The notes: generated by a model from the letters alone, not told the origin. Counted from the first letter of the stretch, positions 1 through 8,480 are shown. The stretch: 64,000 nucleotides of DNA from Polyangium jinanense (GCF_028435365.1 NZ_JAGTJJ010000006.1:186001-250000); one strand, 5' to 3'. Translations and numbers: made by a program.

Positions 1-2192
1 TGACGGGGCGCGCCGCGTACGTCGACGACCTCCCTCGCGAGCCCGGTGAGCTCTTCGGCGCCACCGTGCGCAGCCTCGTCCCGCGCGCCCGCCTCCGCGG
101 CATCACCCTCGATCCCGCGTTCGACTGGAGCGACGTCACCGTCGTGCGCGCCTCGGATCTCGCGGTGAACGAGGTCCAGTGCATCTCGGCCGAGCAGCCG
201 ATCCTCGCAGCCGATCAGATCCGCCACGCGTACGAGCCCGTCGTCCTCCTCGCGTGCGCGGACAAACGCAAGCTCGCGCAGGCCGTGCGTGCCGTGAAGC
301 TCGACCTCGAGCCGCTCACGCCCATCCTCGACCCCGAGCAATCACTCGCCAAGGTCGACGTCATCTGGGGCGAGGACAACGTCCACAAGCGCTTCTCCAT
401 CACGAAGGGTCGCGCCGATCTCCCTGACCCGGCCGGAAGCGCCGCCGCGATCGAAGCCGCGATCGCGAACTGCGAGGTCGTCGTCCGCGGCCGCTACACG
501 ACGCACCACCAGGAGCAGCTCTACATCGAGCCGCAGGGCGTGATCGCCCACTGGGACGAGAAGGGCGTCCACATCACGGGCTCCCTCCAGTGCCCTTATT
601 ACGTGCACAAAGCGCTCGTCCACGGCTTCAAGCTCGCGGCCGATCACGTGCACGTCACGCAGGCCGTCACGGGCGGCGGGTTCGGCGGCAAGGAGGAGTA
701 TCCCTCGGTGATCGCCCTCCACGCCGCGCTCCTCGCGCAGAAGAGCGGCAAGCCCGTGCGCATGATCTACGACCGCAAGGAGGACATCGAGGCGACCACC
801 AAGCGTCACCCGGCCATCTGCGAGATCGCTTCCGGCTGCGATCGCGACGGCACGCTCCGCGCGCTCTCCATCCGCATCCTCATGGACGGCGGCGCGTACA
901 TGACGCTCACGCCCGTCGTCCTCTCGCGCGGCGCCCTCCACGCCGCCGGCGTCTACCGCTGGGATGACGTGCGCATCGACGCCATCGCCGTCGCCACGAA
1001 CACCCCGCCGAACGGCGCTTTCCGCGGCTTCGGCGCGCCCCAGACCATCTGGGCCATCGAGCGCCACCTCGACCGCGTCGCAGAGGAGCTCGGCCGCGAT
1101 CCGATGGACCTCAAGGCGCAGAACATGCTGCGCGAGGGCGACACCACGGCCACGGGCCAGACCCTGCGCGGCTCCGTCGGCGTCGCCGAGTGCCTGGAGA
1201 AAGCCCTCACGGCGAGCGGGTACCACGACAAACGCAAAGCGCCTCCGGTCGTCCGCGGCCGCGTCGCGCGGGGCATCGGCGCGAGCGTCTTCATGCACGG
1301 CGCGGGCTTCACCGGCTCGGGCGAGAAGTACCTCAAGGGCCGCGTCGCCGTGGATCTCCTGCCCGGCGGCCGCCTGCGCATCCGCACCGCCTCGACCGAC
1401 ATCGGCCAGGGCACCGAGACCGTCTTCCGCCAGATCGTGGCCGACGCGGCGGGCGTCCGCCTCGAAGACGTCGACTTCGCCGTTCCTTCGACCTCGTACG
1501 TTCCCGACTCCGGCCCCACGGTCGCCTCGCGCACGGTCATGGTCGTCGGCGGCATCGTCGAGCGCGCCGCGCGTGAAGTCGCCGCGCGCGTCCGCGCCGA
1601 GCAGGAGGCTTCCGGCGGCGACTTCGCCGCGGCCGCCGATCGTTTGCTCTCCAAGGAACGCGAGGTCACCGCGCTCGTGCAGTACGAGCATCCCGGCTGG
1701 GTCACCTGGGACGACAGCACGTACAAAGGCGACGCGTACCCCGTGTACGGCTACGCGTGCGACGTGGCCGAGGTCGAGGTCGATCTCGACACGCTGGAGG
1801 TCACGGTCACTGGCTTCTGGTCCGCGACGGACGTGGGCAAGGCGATCCACCCCGTCATGTGCAAGGGCCAGATCGAGGGCGGCAGCCTCCAGGCGATCGG
1901 CTGGGCGCTCTGGGAGGACGTCGTCTGGAAAAACGGCCTCATCCAGAACCCGCGCATGACGAACTACATCATCCCGACCGCGCTCGACGCGCCTCCGATG
2001 CACGTCGACCTCGTCGAAGCTCCGTACGCGTACGGCCCCGGCGGCGGCGCCAAGGGCGTCGGCGAGCTGCCCATGGACGGCGGCGCGCCTGCGATCGCCG
2101 CGGCCGTCGAGCACGCCACGGGCCTTTTCGCCCGGGATCTTCCCCTCTTGCCGGAGCGGCTGCTCGAGCTCCAGACCATCCGCAAGGGCTGA
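1..2192 (+). CDS. Xanthine dehydrogenase family, molybdopterin-binding (large) subunit, 5'-partial
   Basis: Catalytic molybdenum-cofactor subunit of a three-subunit molybdenum hydroxylase, which would hydroxylate a purine such as hypoxanthine or xanthine and pass electrons to the FeS and FAD subunits encoded just downstream. The frame is open to the first base of the window (codons from base 3 read TGRAAYVDDLP, a typical N-terminal motif), so only a short N-terminus is missing; a GTG at 66 is internal, not the start. Visible motifs: GGGFGGKE, whose Glu matches the substrate-binding Glu802 of bovine XDH; GAFRGFGAPQ, whose Arg matches Arg880; GQGTET; and GVGELPM near the C-terminus with the catalytic Glu. 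Keeping both the Glu and the Arg favours purine over aldehyde as substrate. Cytoplasmic; first gene of an operon with gloA 36 bp downstream. Confidence 0.9.
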   Translation, partial: TGRAAYVDDLPREPGELFGATVRSLVPRARLRGITLDPAFDWSDVTVVRASDLAVNEVQCISAEQPILAADQIRHAYEPVVLLACADKRKLAQAVRAVKLDLEPLTPILDPEQSLAKVDVIWGEDNVHKRFSITKGRADLPDPAGSAAAIEAAIANCEVVVRGRYTTHHQEQLYIEPQGVIAHWDEKGVHITGSLQCPYYVHKALVHGFKLAADHVHVTQAVTGGGFGGKEEYPSVIALHAALLAQKSGKPVRMIYDRKEDIEATTKRHPAICEIASGCDRDGTLRALSIRILMDGGAYMTLTPVVLSRGALHAAGVYRWDDVRIDAIAVATNTPPNGAFRGFGAPQTIWAIERHLDRVAEELGRDPMDLKAQNMLREGDTTATGQTLRGSVGVAECLEKALTASGYHDKRKAPPVVRGRVARGIGASVFMHGAGFTGSGEKYLKGRVAVDLLPGGRLRIRTASTDIGQGTETVFRQIVADAAGVRLEDVDFAVPSTSYVPDSGPTVASRTVMVVGGIVERAAREVAARVRAEQEASGGDFAAAADRLLSKEREVTALVQYEHPGWVTWDDSTYKGDAYPVYGYACDVAEVEVDLDTLEVTVTGFWSATDVGKAIHPVMCKGQIEGGSLQAIGWALWEDVVWKNGLIQNPRMTNYIIPTALDAPPMHVDLVEAPYAYGPGGGAKGVGELPMDGGAPAIAAAVEHATGLFARDLPLLPERLLELQTIRKG

Positions 2193-2228
2193 CACAGAGG
2201 CCCGCGAACCGACGGAGAACTCACGACC

Positions 2229-2621
2229 ATGCGAATCCTCCACACCATGCTCCGCGTCGGCGATCTCGACCGATCGCTCGCGTTTTACACGGACGTCCTC
2301 GGCATGAAGCTCATCCGCCGGCGCGACTATCCCGAGGGCCGGTTCACGCTCGCGTTCATCGGCTACGGCGACGAGTCGGAGACGGCGGTCCTCGAGCTCA
2401 CGCACAACTGGGACACGAAGAGCTACGAGATCGGCACGGGCTACGGCCACATCGCGATCCAGGTCGACGACGCGTACAAGGCTTGCGAAGAGGTCAAGAA
2501 GCGCGGCGGCAAGGTCACGCGCGAGGCGGGGCCGATGAAGCACGGCACCACCGTGATCGCGTTCGTCGAAGATCCGGACGGCTACAAAGTCGAGTTCATC
2601 CAGCGCAAGGTGGAGGAGTAA
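2229..2621 (+). CDS. gloA: Glyoxalase I (lactoylglutathione lyase)
   Basis: Converts the hemithioacetal of methylglyoxal and glutathione to S-lactoylglutathione. The 130-residue length matches bacterial GloA, and all four metal ligands of the E. coli enzyme occur at identical positions: His5, Glu56, His74 and Glu122. The conserved [18 protein letters not shown] and GHIAIQVDD segments of the VOC fold are present. It lies between the Mo and FeS subunit genes of xanthine dehydrogenase, 36 bp after the first and 3 bp before the second, so it is very probably cotranscribed with them. That placement is unusual, and no link between the two activities can be read from the sequence. Confidence 0.95.
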   Translation: MRILHTMLRVGDLDRSLAFYTDVLGMKLIRRRDYPEGRFTLAFIGYGDESETAVLELTHNWDTKSYEIGTGYGHIAIQVDDAYKACEEVKKRGGKVTREAGPMKHGTTVIAFVEDPDGYKVEFIQRKVEE

Positions 2622-2624
2622 CCC

Positions 2625-3098
2625 TTGAAGATCACGCTCACCCTCAACGGCCTTTCGCGCGAGGTCGACCTGCCGCCCCTCGTGCGGCTGCTCGACGCGC
2701 TCCGCGGTCCGCTCGGCCTACCGGGGACCAAGGAGGGCTGCGGCGAGGGCGAGTGTGGCTCGTGCACGGTGCTGCTCGACGGCGAACCCGTGAACGCCTG
2801 CCTCGTCTCGATCGGCCAGTGCGAAGGCCGCGCCGTCACCACCGTCGAGGGCCTCTCGGACGCCACGCACCTCGGCCCGCTCGCGCGTTGCTTCGTCGAT
2901 CACGGCGGCGCGCAGTGCGGCATCTGCACCCCCGGCATGCTCATCTCGGCCGAGGCGCTCCTCGCGCGCCGGCCCGATCCGAGCGACGAGGAGATCCGCG
3001 AGGCCATCGCGGGCAACCTCTGCCGCTGTACCGGGTATCAGCGCATCGTCGACAGCATCCGCGAGGCGGCGCGCGAGCGCGCGGGAGGGGCGGCGTGA
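2625..3098 (+). CDS. Xanthine dehydrogenase family, [2Fe-2S] subunit
   Basis: Small iron-sulfur subunit that moves electrons from molybdopterin to FAD. The 157-residue protein has the N-terminal plant-type cluster ligands Cys39, Cys44, Cys47 and Cys59 (CGEGECGSC...C) and the C-terminal cluster ligands Cys98, Cys101, Cys133 and Cys135 (CGIC and CRCTGYQ), so both 2Fe-2S sites are complete. The start is TTG at 2625, three bases after the gloA stop; no better ATG exists before the first conserved strand. Its stop overlaps the GTG start of the FAD subunit by 4 bp, indicating translational coupling. Known as XdhC in E. coli nomenclature but named differently elsewhere, so no symbol is given. Confidence 0.93.
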   Translation: MKITLTLNGLSREVDLPPLVRLLDALRGPLGLPGTKEGCGEGECGSCTVLLDGEPVNACLVSIGQCEGRAVTTVEGLSDATHLGPLARCFVDHGGAQCGICTPGMLISAEALLARRPDPSDEEIREAIAGNLCRCTGYQRIVDSIREAARERAGGAA

Positions 3099-3991
3099 GC
3101 CTCGCGGATCTTCCCCTCCACGACATGCGACGGGCCGCCTCGCTCGACGCGCTCTGCGGGATCGTGGCGGAGCGGCACGCGCGCGGCGAGGCCACGGTCC
3201 TGCTCGCGGGCGGCACCGACTGGGTCGTCGAGCAAGAGCTCAAGCCCCCGCGCCCCGACGCCGATCCCCTGCCCCTCGTCGTCGACGTCTCCCGCATGGA
3301 CGAGCTCCGCGGCATCACGGCGACGCGTGGCCTTTTGCGCATCGGCGCGGCCGCGACGTACCTCGAGATCCGCCGCCACCCCGCGGTCATCGAGCGCACC
3401 CCGCTGCTCGCGGCGATGGCCCGGGAGCTCGGCGCGATCCAGATCCAGGCCCGCGGCACGCTCGGCGGCAACCTCGCGACGGCCTCGCCCGCGGCGGACG
3501 GCGTCGCGGCGCTCGCGGCCTACGACGCGTCGATCGTCGTGAAGAGCGTCCGCGGCGAACGCCGGATCCCCTTCTCCGCGCTGCAAACTGGCTACAAGCA
3601 GAGCTCGCGCGCGCCGGACGAGGTCATCGTCGCCGTCGAGATCGCGCTCCCGCCCGAGGGTTCGCCCTGGATCTGGCGCAAGGTCGGCACGCGGCGGGCG
3701 CAGGCCATCTCCAAGGTCGCGCTCGCGGGCATCGCCGTGCGCTCCGAGGATCGGGTCGTGCGCTTCGGCCTCGGCATGGCCTCCGTCGCGCCGGTCACCG
3801 CGACCCTTTTGCAGACCCGCGCCCTCGTCCTCTCGCGCCCCCTCTCCGCCATCACGGCCGATGCGCTGGATGCCGCCGTCCTCTCGGACATCGCGCCCAT
3901 CGACGACGTCCGCTCCACGCGCGAGTACCGCAAGCACGCCGCGAAGGCCGTCGTGCGCGGCTTCCTCCGCGACCTCGGCGCGCCGGTCTGA
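3095..3991 (+). CDS. Xanthine dehydrogenase family, FAD-binding subunit
   Basis: Middle subunit (CoxM/XdhB type) that binds FAD and passes electrons to NAD or another acceptor. It starts at GTG 3095, overlapping the FeS subunit stop by 4 bp, and is 298 residues, the usual size. FAD-binding motifs are visible: LLAGGTDW near residue 36 (family consensus AGGTD) and QARGTLGGNLATASPAAD around residue 120 (consensus GGN followed by SP.D). The C-terminal half fits the CO-dehydrogenase flavoprotein C-terminal domain, with the KVGTRRAQAISKV segment. Last gene of the Mo-gloA-FeS-FAD operon; no XdhC/CoxF-type maturation factor follows within the window. Confidence 0.92.
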   Translation: MSLADLPLHDMRRAASLDALCGIVAERHARGEATVLLAGGTDWVVEQELKPPRPDADPLPLVVDVSRMDELRGITATRGLLRIGAAATYLEIRRHPAVIERTPLLAAMARELGAIQIQARGTLGGNLATASPAADGVAALAAYDASIVVKSVRGERRIPFSALQTGYKQSSRAPDEVIVAVEIALPPEGSPWIWRKVGTRRAQAISKVALAGIAVRSEDRVVRFGLGMASVAPVTATLLQTRALVLSRPLSAITADALDAAVLSDIAPIDDVRSTREYRKHAAKAVVRGFLRDLGAPV

Positions 3992-4021
3992 AAAAAACCG
4001 ATTGGCCCGCCAAACCTCTCC

Positions 4022-4528
4022 ATGTCCGACGCCATCTCCTTCCGCCCCATTCGCCCCGAGGACGATCCTGCGATCGCCGCGGTCATCCGCACCGTGATGC
4101 CCGAGTTTGGCGCGGACGGCCCAGGGTTTGCCATTCACGATCCCGAGGTCTCGGCCATGAGCGCGGCGTATTCCGGGCCTCGCTCCGCGTATTTCGTCGT
4201 CGAAATGGATGGCCGCGTCGTGGGCGGCGCGGGGATCGGGCCGCTCGAAGGGGGCGACGCGGACACGGCGGAGCTGCGCAAGATGTACTTTTTGCGCGAG
4301 GCGCGCGGCAAAGGAATGGGCGAGCGCCTCCTCCGGCACGTCCTCGGGGTCGCGCGGGAGCGCGGGTACGCCCACGTCTACCTGGAGACGCTCACGGGCA
4401 TGGATTCGGCGATGCGCCTCTACGAGCGCCTCGGCTTTCGCCGCCTCGATCGTCAGCTCGGCTGCACCGGACACCACGGCTGCAATCGTTTCTATATGCT
4501 CGATCTGGTCGCGGCGCACACCACCTGA
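4022..4528 (+). CDS. GNAT family N-acetyltransferase
   Basis: Predicted acetyl-CoA-dependent N-acetyltransferase of 168 residues; substrate unknown. The acetyl-CoA pyrophosphate-binding loop is visible as EARGKGMGERLLRHVL (consensus R/Q-x-x-G-x-G/A) after a beta strand TAELRKMYFL, followed by ARERGYAHVYLET and a C-terminal YERLGFRRL, all in the expected GNAT order. Such orphan proteins may modify small molecules, antibiotics or protein N-termini. The gene is 30 bp downstream of the xdh operon on the same strand; the linker has an A-tract but no obvious hairpin, so read-through is possible. Confidence 0.9.
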   Translation: MSDAISFRPIRPEDDPAIAAVIRTVMPEFGADGPGFAIHDPEVSAMSAAYSGPRSAYFVVEMDGRVVGGAGIGPLEGGDADTAELRKMYFLREARGKGMGERLLRHVLGVARERGYAHVYLETLTGMDSAMRLYERLGFRRLDRQLGCTGHHGCNRFYMLDLVAAHTT

Positions 4529-4548
4529 AACGTGGGACAACGTTGCTC

Positions 4549-4583
4549 TTGACTTGACCTTTCTCGGGGCCGAGGTCTTTACT
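4549..4583 (+). promoter_or_regulatory. Possible sigma-70-type promoter of the lipoprotein gene at 4591
   Basis: Two overlapping -35-like hexamers, TTGACT (4549-4554) and TTGACC (4554-4559), precede TTTACT (4578-4583) with 18 bp between the second and the -10-like element, directly before the ATG at 4591. Such a match is uncommon in this GC-rich sequence, but it was judged by eye and would leave an almost leaderless transcript. Confidence 0.3.
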
Positions 4584-4590
4584 TCGCCCC

Positions 4591-5514
4591 ATGAACGGAC
4601 TTCGAGCGTTTTCCCTCGCCTTCTTGCTCGCCACGAGCGCCGTCGCTTGCTCTGCCCCGAAGCCCGAGCCCGAAATCGCCTCCTCGGCTTCGCAGCCCGG
4701 ATACGCCCAGGACTATCCGGTCGTCATCCAGCAGATCGTCAAGGATTTCGGCCGCGACGACGACGACGCGCGGACGCTCACCTCCGGTTTTTCCGAGTAC
4801 CCGAAGGGCCTCAAGGCGCCCGACTGGAGCGTGGTCGGTGACATTCACCGCACCGCGAACGACGCGGGCCGGAGCCACGCGTACGTCGAGCGCAACCGCG
4901 AGGTCCAGGGCGCGGCGGCGTTTTTCGTCGCCGAAGAGGACGAGATCGTCAAGAAGGTCGCCGGCTCGGCCACGTATGTGGCCAAGCAAAAGGGCTGCGA
5001 GGTCGACCTCTCGGGCACCGTCGGCAAAGCGCTCACCGATTCCGTCGGCAAGCAGCTCGAAAAGCGGCTCCGCGAGCGGAACGAGGCCCACGCGATCATC
5101 GACCGTCACCGGAACGAGCTCAGCAAGGAAGACGCGGCCACGCTCGAGGAGCAAGCCGACCAGATCAGCCGCGCGAGTTACCTCGTGCACATTGCGATGG
5201 TCGAGGAAAAGGTGCGCCTGCGCGCGCTCATCGAAGAAGCCGAGCAGGTGAAGAAGACGCTCGACGATTACATCGCCCGGGAGCGCGCCTCGCAGGGCAA
5301 GGGCAAGGACGTGGACCAGAAGGCCAGCGAGGCCCGCATCGCGCGCGCCAACGAGAGCAAGGCGCAGATCGACGGCTCGCTCACGCAGGCCCGCGAGATG
5401 GAGCCGAAGATGGAGGAGCGCGTCGCGGCCGCGCAGAAGCGGCACGCGGACGCGATGACGGCGCTGCTCGCCGACGTGGACAAGCGGGCGAAGGACGCCG
5501 GGCAGAAAAAGTAA
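4591..5514 (+). CDS. Lipoprotein with long coiled-coil region
   Basis: Unassigned 307-residue secreted protein. The N-terminus MNGLRAFSLAFLLATSAVAC is a lipoprotein signal peptide with lipobox SAVAC, predicting a membrane-anchored protein, followed by an acidic linker. From about residue 130 onward the sequence is almost entirely charged and helical (many K, E, R, A with heptad-like spacing), consistent with a coiled coil through residue 300. A single Cys remains in the mature part near residue 134. No enzymatic motif is visible. It could be a structural periplasmic or outer-membrane-associated protein; function unknown. Confidence 0.8.
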   Translation: MNGLRAFSLAFLLATSAVACSAPKPEPEIASSASQPGYAQDYPVVIQQIVKDFGRDDDDARTLTSGFSEYPKGLKAPDWSVVGDIHRTANDAGRSHAYVERNREVQGAAAFFVAEEDEIVKKVAGSATYVAKQKGCEVDLSGTVGKALTDSVGKQLEKRLRERNEAHAIIDRHRNELSKEDAATLEEQADQISRASYLVHIAMVEEKVRLRALIEEAEQVKKTLDDYIARERASQGKGKDVDQKASEARIARANESKAQIDGSLTQAREMEPKMEERVAAAQKRHADAMTALLADVDKRAKDAGQKK

Positions 5515-5538
5515 GCAACTGCCGGGGGTCTCCGGTCG

Positions 5539-5790
5539 ATGGAGCGAGGGAGAGAATCACCTCTCGCTCTCCCAGGAGGTCCCCTCGTGCCCTCGTTTTT
5601 CCCCTTCCCCGGTTCAGGACAAACGCTTCCTTCGGCCCCCGCGGCCGACCTCCCGGCCCCGCGGCCTGCGCGGGCGGATCCCACACTGGAATCCGTCCCG
5701 CCGCCGGCCGACGAGGCGATGGACCTCGCTTGGGAGGATACGCAGCCGATGAGCGTGGTTCGATTCGATCAATCCGCGGCGAAGCAGTAA
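5539..5790 (+). CDS. Doubtful small open frame
   Basis: An 83-codon frame that follows the coiled-coil lipoprotein gene by 24 bp. The product is Pro/Ala-rich and without domain, signal peptide or recognisable motif, and its 3' end runs 22 bp into the convergent lipoprotein gene at 5769-6590. A hairpin that may be the terminator of the preceding gene lies inside its first codons. It may be chance reading of GC-rich intergenic DNA; it is listed because the C-terminal part (DLAWEDTQPMSVVRF) has a more balanced composition than typical false frames. Confidence 0.2.
   Translation: MERGRESPLALPGGPLVPSFFPFPGSGQTLPSAPAADLPAPRPARADPTLESVPPPADEAMDLAWEDTQPMSVVRFDQSAAKQ
5541..5570 (+). terminator. Possible hairpin downstream of the coiled-coil lipoprotein gene
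   Basis: GAGCGAG (5541-5547) pairs perfectly with CTCGCTC (5564-5570) across a 16-nt loop, 27 bp after the stop at 5514. No T-tract follows, so Rho-independent termination is not certain. Confidence 0.3.
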
Positions 5791-6590
5791 ACGCGCCCGT
5801 TGCCGCCCTTCGGGGCGGTATCGCTGCAGTTGCCGTTGACGTGCACCGAATTCCACGGCCGGTACATCTCGGCGTCGCTCATATTGGGACCGAGCCCATC
5901 GCTATGGCCCACCTGGGCGGTCATGGTGGCGTCTTCGGACGTCCAGTCCGCGCAGGTTTGCCCGGGGACGAGGGTGCCGTCGCGCGCCGTGCCGGTGAGG
6001 ACATCGTGCTGGTTCGGCGTGGGGGAGCCTTCCCACTGACCCGGCACCATCTCGCCCTTTTCGTCGAGGAATACCTTGTGATCGCCGTACCGCGCGTGCA
6101 GCTCGGTCAGGTTCGCCGCCACCATCTCGCCCTTCGCGTTGTACCAGGGGCCGGTGCCGATCCTGTCCTTGGCGTGCACGGGCTGGTCGTTCGGGCCCTT
6201 CTCGACGCTGAGGTAGGCGCGCCAGGTCTTCGCCCCGGCGCCGACCGCGGCGGCCAGGTCCTGGCACCTCTTGTCGGCCCCGGCGAGCCCGCCCAGGTTG
6301 GCCGTCGTGCTCCCGGTGCTGGAGACGAAGAAGCTGAGCCCCTTCGCTTCGCTCCCGCCAGCGCCGCCGCCGCCGCCAGCGCCGCCCACGCCGCCCGTGC
6401 CACCAGCGCCGCCCACACCGCCGGTGCCACCAGCGCCGCCGGTGCCGCCAGCGCCGCCGGTGCTACCGGTGCTGCTGGAGCTGCTGGAGCTGCTCGCGCC
6501 GCCGCTGCCGCCCTGGTCCTCGCCGCATCCCACGGCGGCGAGCGTGAGGCCGAGACCGAGGAGGACGCCGAAGCTGTGAAGATGATTCAT
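5769..6590 (-). CDS. Lipoprotein with Gly-rich linker and DUF1554/endostatin-like lectin-fold domain
   Basis: A 273-residue secreted lipoprotein: signal peptide with lipobox AAVGC at about residue 22, a low-complexity linker of Ser and GGxGG repeats to about residue 80, then one globular domain. That domain starts SFFVSSTGSTTANLGGLAGADKRC and continues with WRAYLS, RIGTGPWYNAKG and CADWTS, ending CFAAD. The arrangement FxxxxxxxGNLGGxxGADxxC...AWLS resembles DUF1554 and the endostatin-like C-type-lectin fold of secreted bacterial proteins, which is a family resemblance rather than a tested match. An AGGAG Shine-Dalgarno sequence lies just upstream of the ATG. Likely displayed on the outer membrane surface; ligand unknown. 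Confidence 0.8.
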   Translation of the reverse strand: MNHLHSFGVLLGLGLTLAAVGCGEDQGGSGGASSSSSSSSTGSTGGAGGTGGAGGTGGVGGAGGTGGVGGAGGGGGAGGSEAKGLSFFVSSTGSTTANLGGLAGADKRCQDLAAAVGAGAKTWRAYLSVEKGPNDQPVHAKDRIGTGPWYNAKGEMVAANLTELHARYGDHKVFLDEKGEMVPGQWEGSPTPNQHDVLTGTARDGTLVPGQTCADWTSEDATMTAQVGHSDGLGPNMSDAEMYRPWNSVHVNGNCSDTAPKGGNGRVYCFAAD

Positions 6591-6671
6591 GGAAATCTCC
6601 TGAGGAAGGTCGAGACCCCACGATCGCGTACGCGCGGCGTCGCGTCCAGCGTGTCGCTCGCGGCTTCCGCG

Positions 6672-7649
6672 TCAAAAAGGGCTCGACGTAAGCTCGCTCC
6701 GACGCTCCCCTGACGTGGCCGGACAAACGTCGACGAGCCACGGCATCTCGTGCGGCTTCCGGTTCTCCGCGAAGCTCGCCTGGCACGGCTCGCCGAGGCC
6801 CGAGCCGATCGCGGCCGAGAGCAAGGCTCCATAAAAGAGCGCCGTCTCCGCCGCCTCCACCTCGAACGGCGGGCGCAACTCGCAATGGATGCGCTTCTGC
6901 TCGGACCACGCCGCCCCCTCGATCGCCACGCGACCGAGCCCGGCCCGCGCGAGCACGCCGTCGAGTGCGCCCGGCGCAAGCACCGGCGCGCGCCCGCCCT
7001 CACGCGCGTGCGTATCGGCCTCCGATTCGATCACCAGCGCCATGGCGCGCCCCACGTGCTCACCGAGCTCGATCGCGCCGCGCGGCCCGAGCCGCTCGAG
7101 CAGCGCAGGCAGCGCGTCGAGTAGCACCGGCAAGAGCCCGCCGATCGTCCCCAGGCTCTTCTGCCAATCGTGACCGGCCTGATTTGCGCCCACCTCGACC
7201 ACCGGCCGTCGCACCACGGTCATGAAGATCCGCGCCGCCGTGCCTTCCTGCACGAGTGGCAGCGTCACCACGGGCGGCGCCTTCACGAGCTGCACGGCCA
7301 CGTCCTGCGTCCCGTGCATGAAATGAAATCGAAACCGAAAGCTCTCCGAGAGGCGCGCCTCGTCCTGCACGAGCGCCCGAAACCGCCCGTAAAACGCCTC
7401 CACCCGCGTGCAAGGCGCGACCTCCTTGAACCAGTTTTTCCCGACGACCCGCTCGGAGGGCAGGCGCGAAAGAGACGATTCGTAGCGGTTGTACAGCAGA
7501 ATCGTGCCGACCTCGTCGAGGACCACGAACCCGTACGGGAGATCGTCCACTTCCTCTTTCGACATGGAAGCGAGATGCTCAACGGCGTCGAGCGTGCCGT
7601 CCTCCGATACCATCGCGACCTGCACGGCCTTGAAAAACCCCCGGCTCAA
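6672..7649 (-). CDS. PYP-like PAS photosensor protein with unassigned C-terminal domain
   Basis: Residues 37-150 form a PAS domain that aligns without gaps to photoactive yellow protein (PYP). The segment VGKNWFKEVAPCT contains Cys80, matching PYP Cys69, which carries the p-coumaric acid chromophore; Tyr53 and Glu57 match Tyr42 and Glu46, which hydrogen-bond it. PYP Thr50 is Ser here and PYP Arg52 is Leu. Residues about 155-325 form a helical domain without a family assignment, ending with two Cys. Known PYPs need a p-coumaroyl ligase and tyrosine ammonia lyase; neither gene is in this window. The start is TTG at 7649 with a GGGGGTG ribosome site, overlapping the stop of the DUF4388 gene by 4 bp. 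Alternative: an ordinary PAS domain that keeps the motif without chromophore. Confidence 0.85.
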   Translation of the reverse strand: MSRGFFKAVQVAMVSEDGTLDAVEHLASMSKEEVDDLPYGFVVLDEVGTILLYNRYESSLSRLPSERVVGKNWFKEVAPCTRVEAFYGRFRALVQDEARLSESFRFRFHFMHGTQDVAVQLVKAPPVVTLPLVQEGTAARIFMTVVRRPVVEVGANQAGHDWQKSLGTIGGLLPVLLDALPALLERLGPRGAIELGEHVGRAMALVIESEADTHAREGGRAPVLAPGALDGVLARAGLGRVAIEGAAWSEQKRIHCELRPPFEVEAAETALFYGALLSAAIGSGLGEPCQASFAENRKPHEMPWLVDVCPATSGERRSELTSSPF

Positions 7650-8461
7650 CGAACACCCCCATCTCGCATTCGAAACGCCTCACCCCATCCCCCCTTGTCG
7701 AGCAGTCGCATCAGGCCCCCGAGCATCTCGGGGACGTTGTAACGCTGAAAACGCGCCGCATGAAACATCGAGGCGGCCTCGAAGACGGAAAACACCCACG
7801 TGGCCACCGCCTTCGGAATCGCGGACCGCGCCCGCTCCACGCCCACCACCGTCACCAGACCGTCCGCCGAGATCCGAAAGGCATCCATCGCCGCATGCGC
7901 CGCGGCCGTGCGCGCCCACGCCGTCTGCATGATCGACGACGCGACCTTCGGCCCGAGCCATTTGCGCGTATACACCGAGCACGCATTCATCACGGCCGCG
8001 GCCAGCGCCACCTCCGTCGCATTGCCTTCCAGCATCGCCGGGCGCAGGGACGCGGGCGGCGCCTCGGAGAACGGCGGGCGCGGCGGCGGCGACGAACCTC
8101 GCTCGTCGAGCGCGAGCACGTCGAACACCGCGTGGGAAACTCCGCGAAGGGCGGCGAGCGTGACCTCGACGTCGGCGTCCGCCGGCACCCCGTCGGCGCG
8201 GGCGCGGAGCACGCGCCCTCGCTCGAGGACAATCTCGCCTTGCCGCTTCGGGGATCGGACCGAAACGACGCACGTCCGGCCCCGGGCGCCCAGGGAGCCG
8301 AGCAGGTCGTCGAGCCCTACCTCGTCGAGTTGACCTCGAAGGAGGAGCCGACCCCGCGCGCGATCCGAGGAGACGCCCGCCCGATCGCCCCAACCGGTGT
8401 CCGTCATGGCCCCACCGAACCACGCGGCTCCCCCATCCCCGAGGGCGGCGTTGTCGAACAT
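7646..8461 (-). CDS. DUF4388 domain protein, operon partner of the PYP-like protein
   Basis: A 271-residue cytoplasmic protein. Residues about 35-115 (RLLLRGQLDEVGLDDLLGSL...GEIVLERGRVLRARADG) fit DUF4388, a domain frequent in myxobacterial signalling proteins and thought to mediate protein interaction. The C-terminal half is helical (CSVYTRKWLGPKV...AKAVATWVFSVFEAASMF) with no family assigned. The start was set at the ATG at 8461 because GGAAGGGAG lies just upstream; further in-frame starts upstream (8488) lack a site and run into the repeat element. It overlaps the PYP-like gene by 4 bp, so the two products probably act together, for instance as sensor and adaptor. Confidence 0.85.
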   Translation of the reverse strand: MFDNAALGDGGAAWFGGAMTDTGWGDRAGVSSDRARGRLLLRGQLDEVGLDDLLGSLGARGRTCVVSVRSPKRQGEIVLERGRVLRARADGVPADADVEVTLAALRGVSHAVFDVLALDERGSSPPPRPPFSEAPPASLRPAMLEGNATEVALAAAVMNACSVYTRKWLGPKVASSIMQTAWARTAAAHAAMDAFRISADGLVTVVGVERARSAIPKAVATWVFSVFEAASMFHAARFQRYNVPEMLGGLMRLLDKGGWGEAFRMRDGGVR

Positions 8462-8480
8462 GCGCACTCCCTTCCTTCCG

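Noticed and set aside
342..2543. Long minus-strand open frame of 733 codons
   Set aside because: Antisense to the Mo subunit and gloA, which have complete conserved motifs; Arg/Asp/Val-rich composition is that of a shadow in GC-rich DNA.
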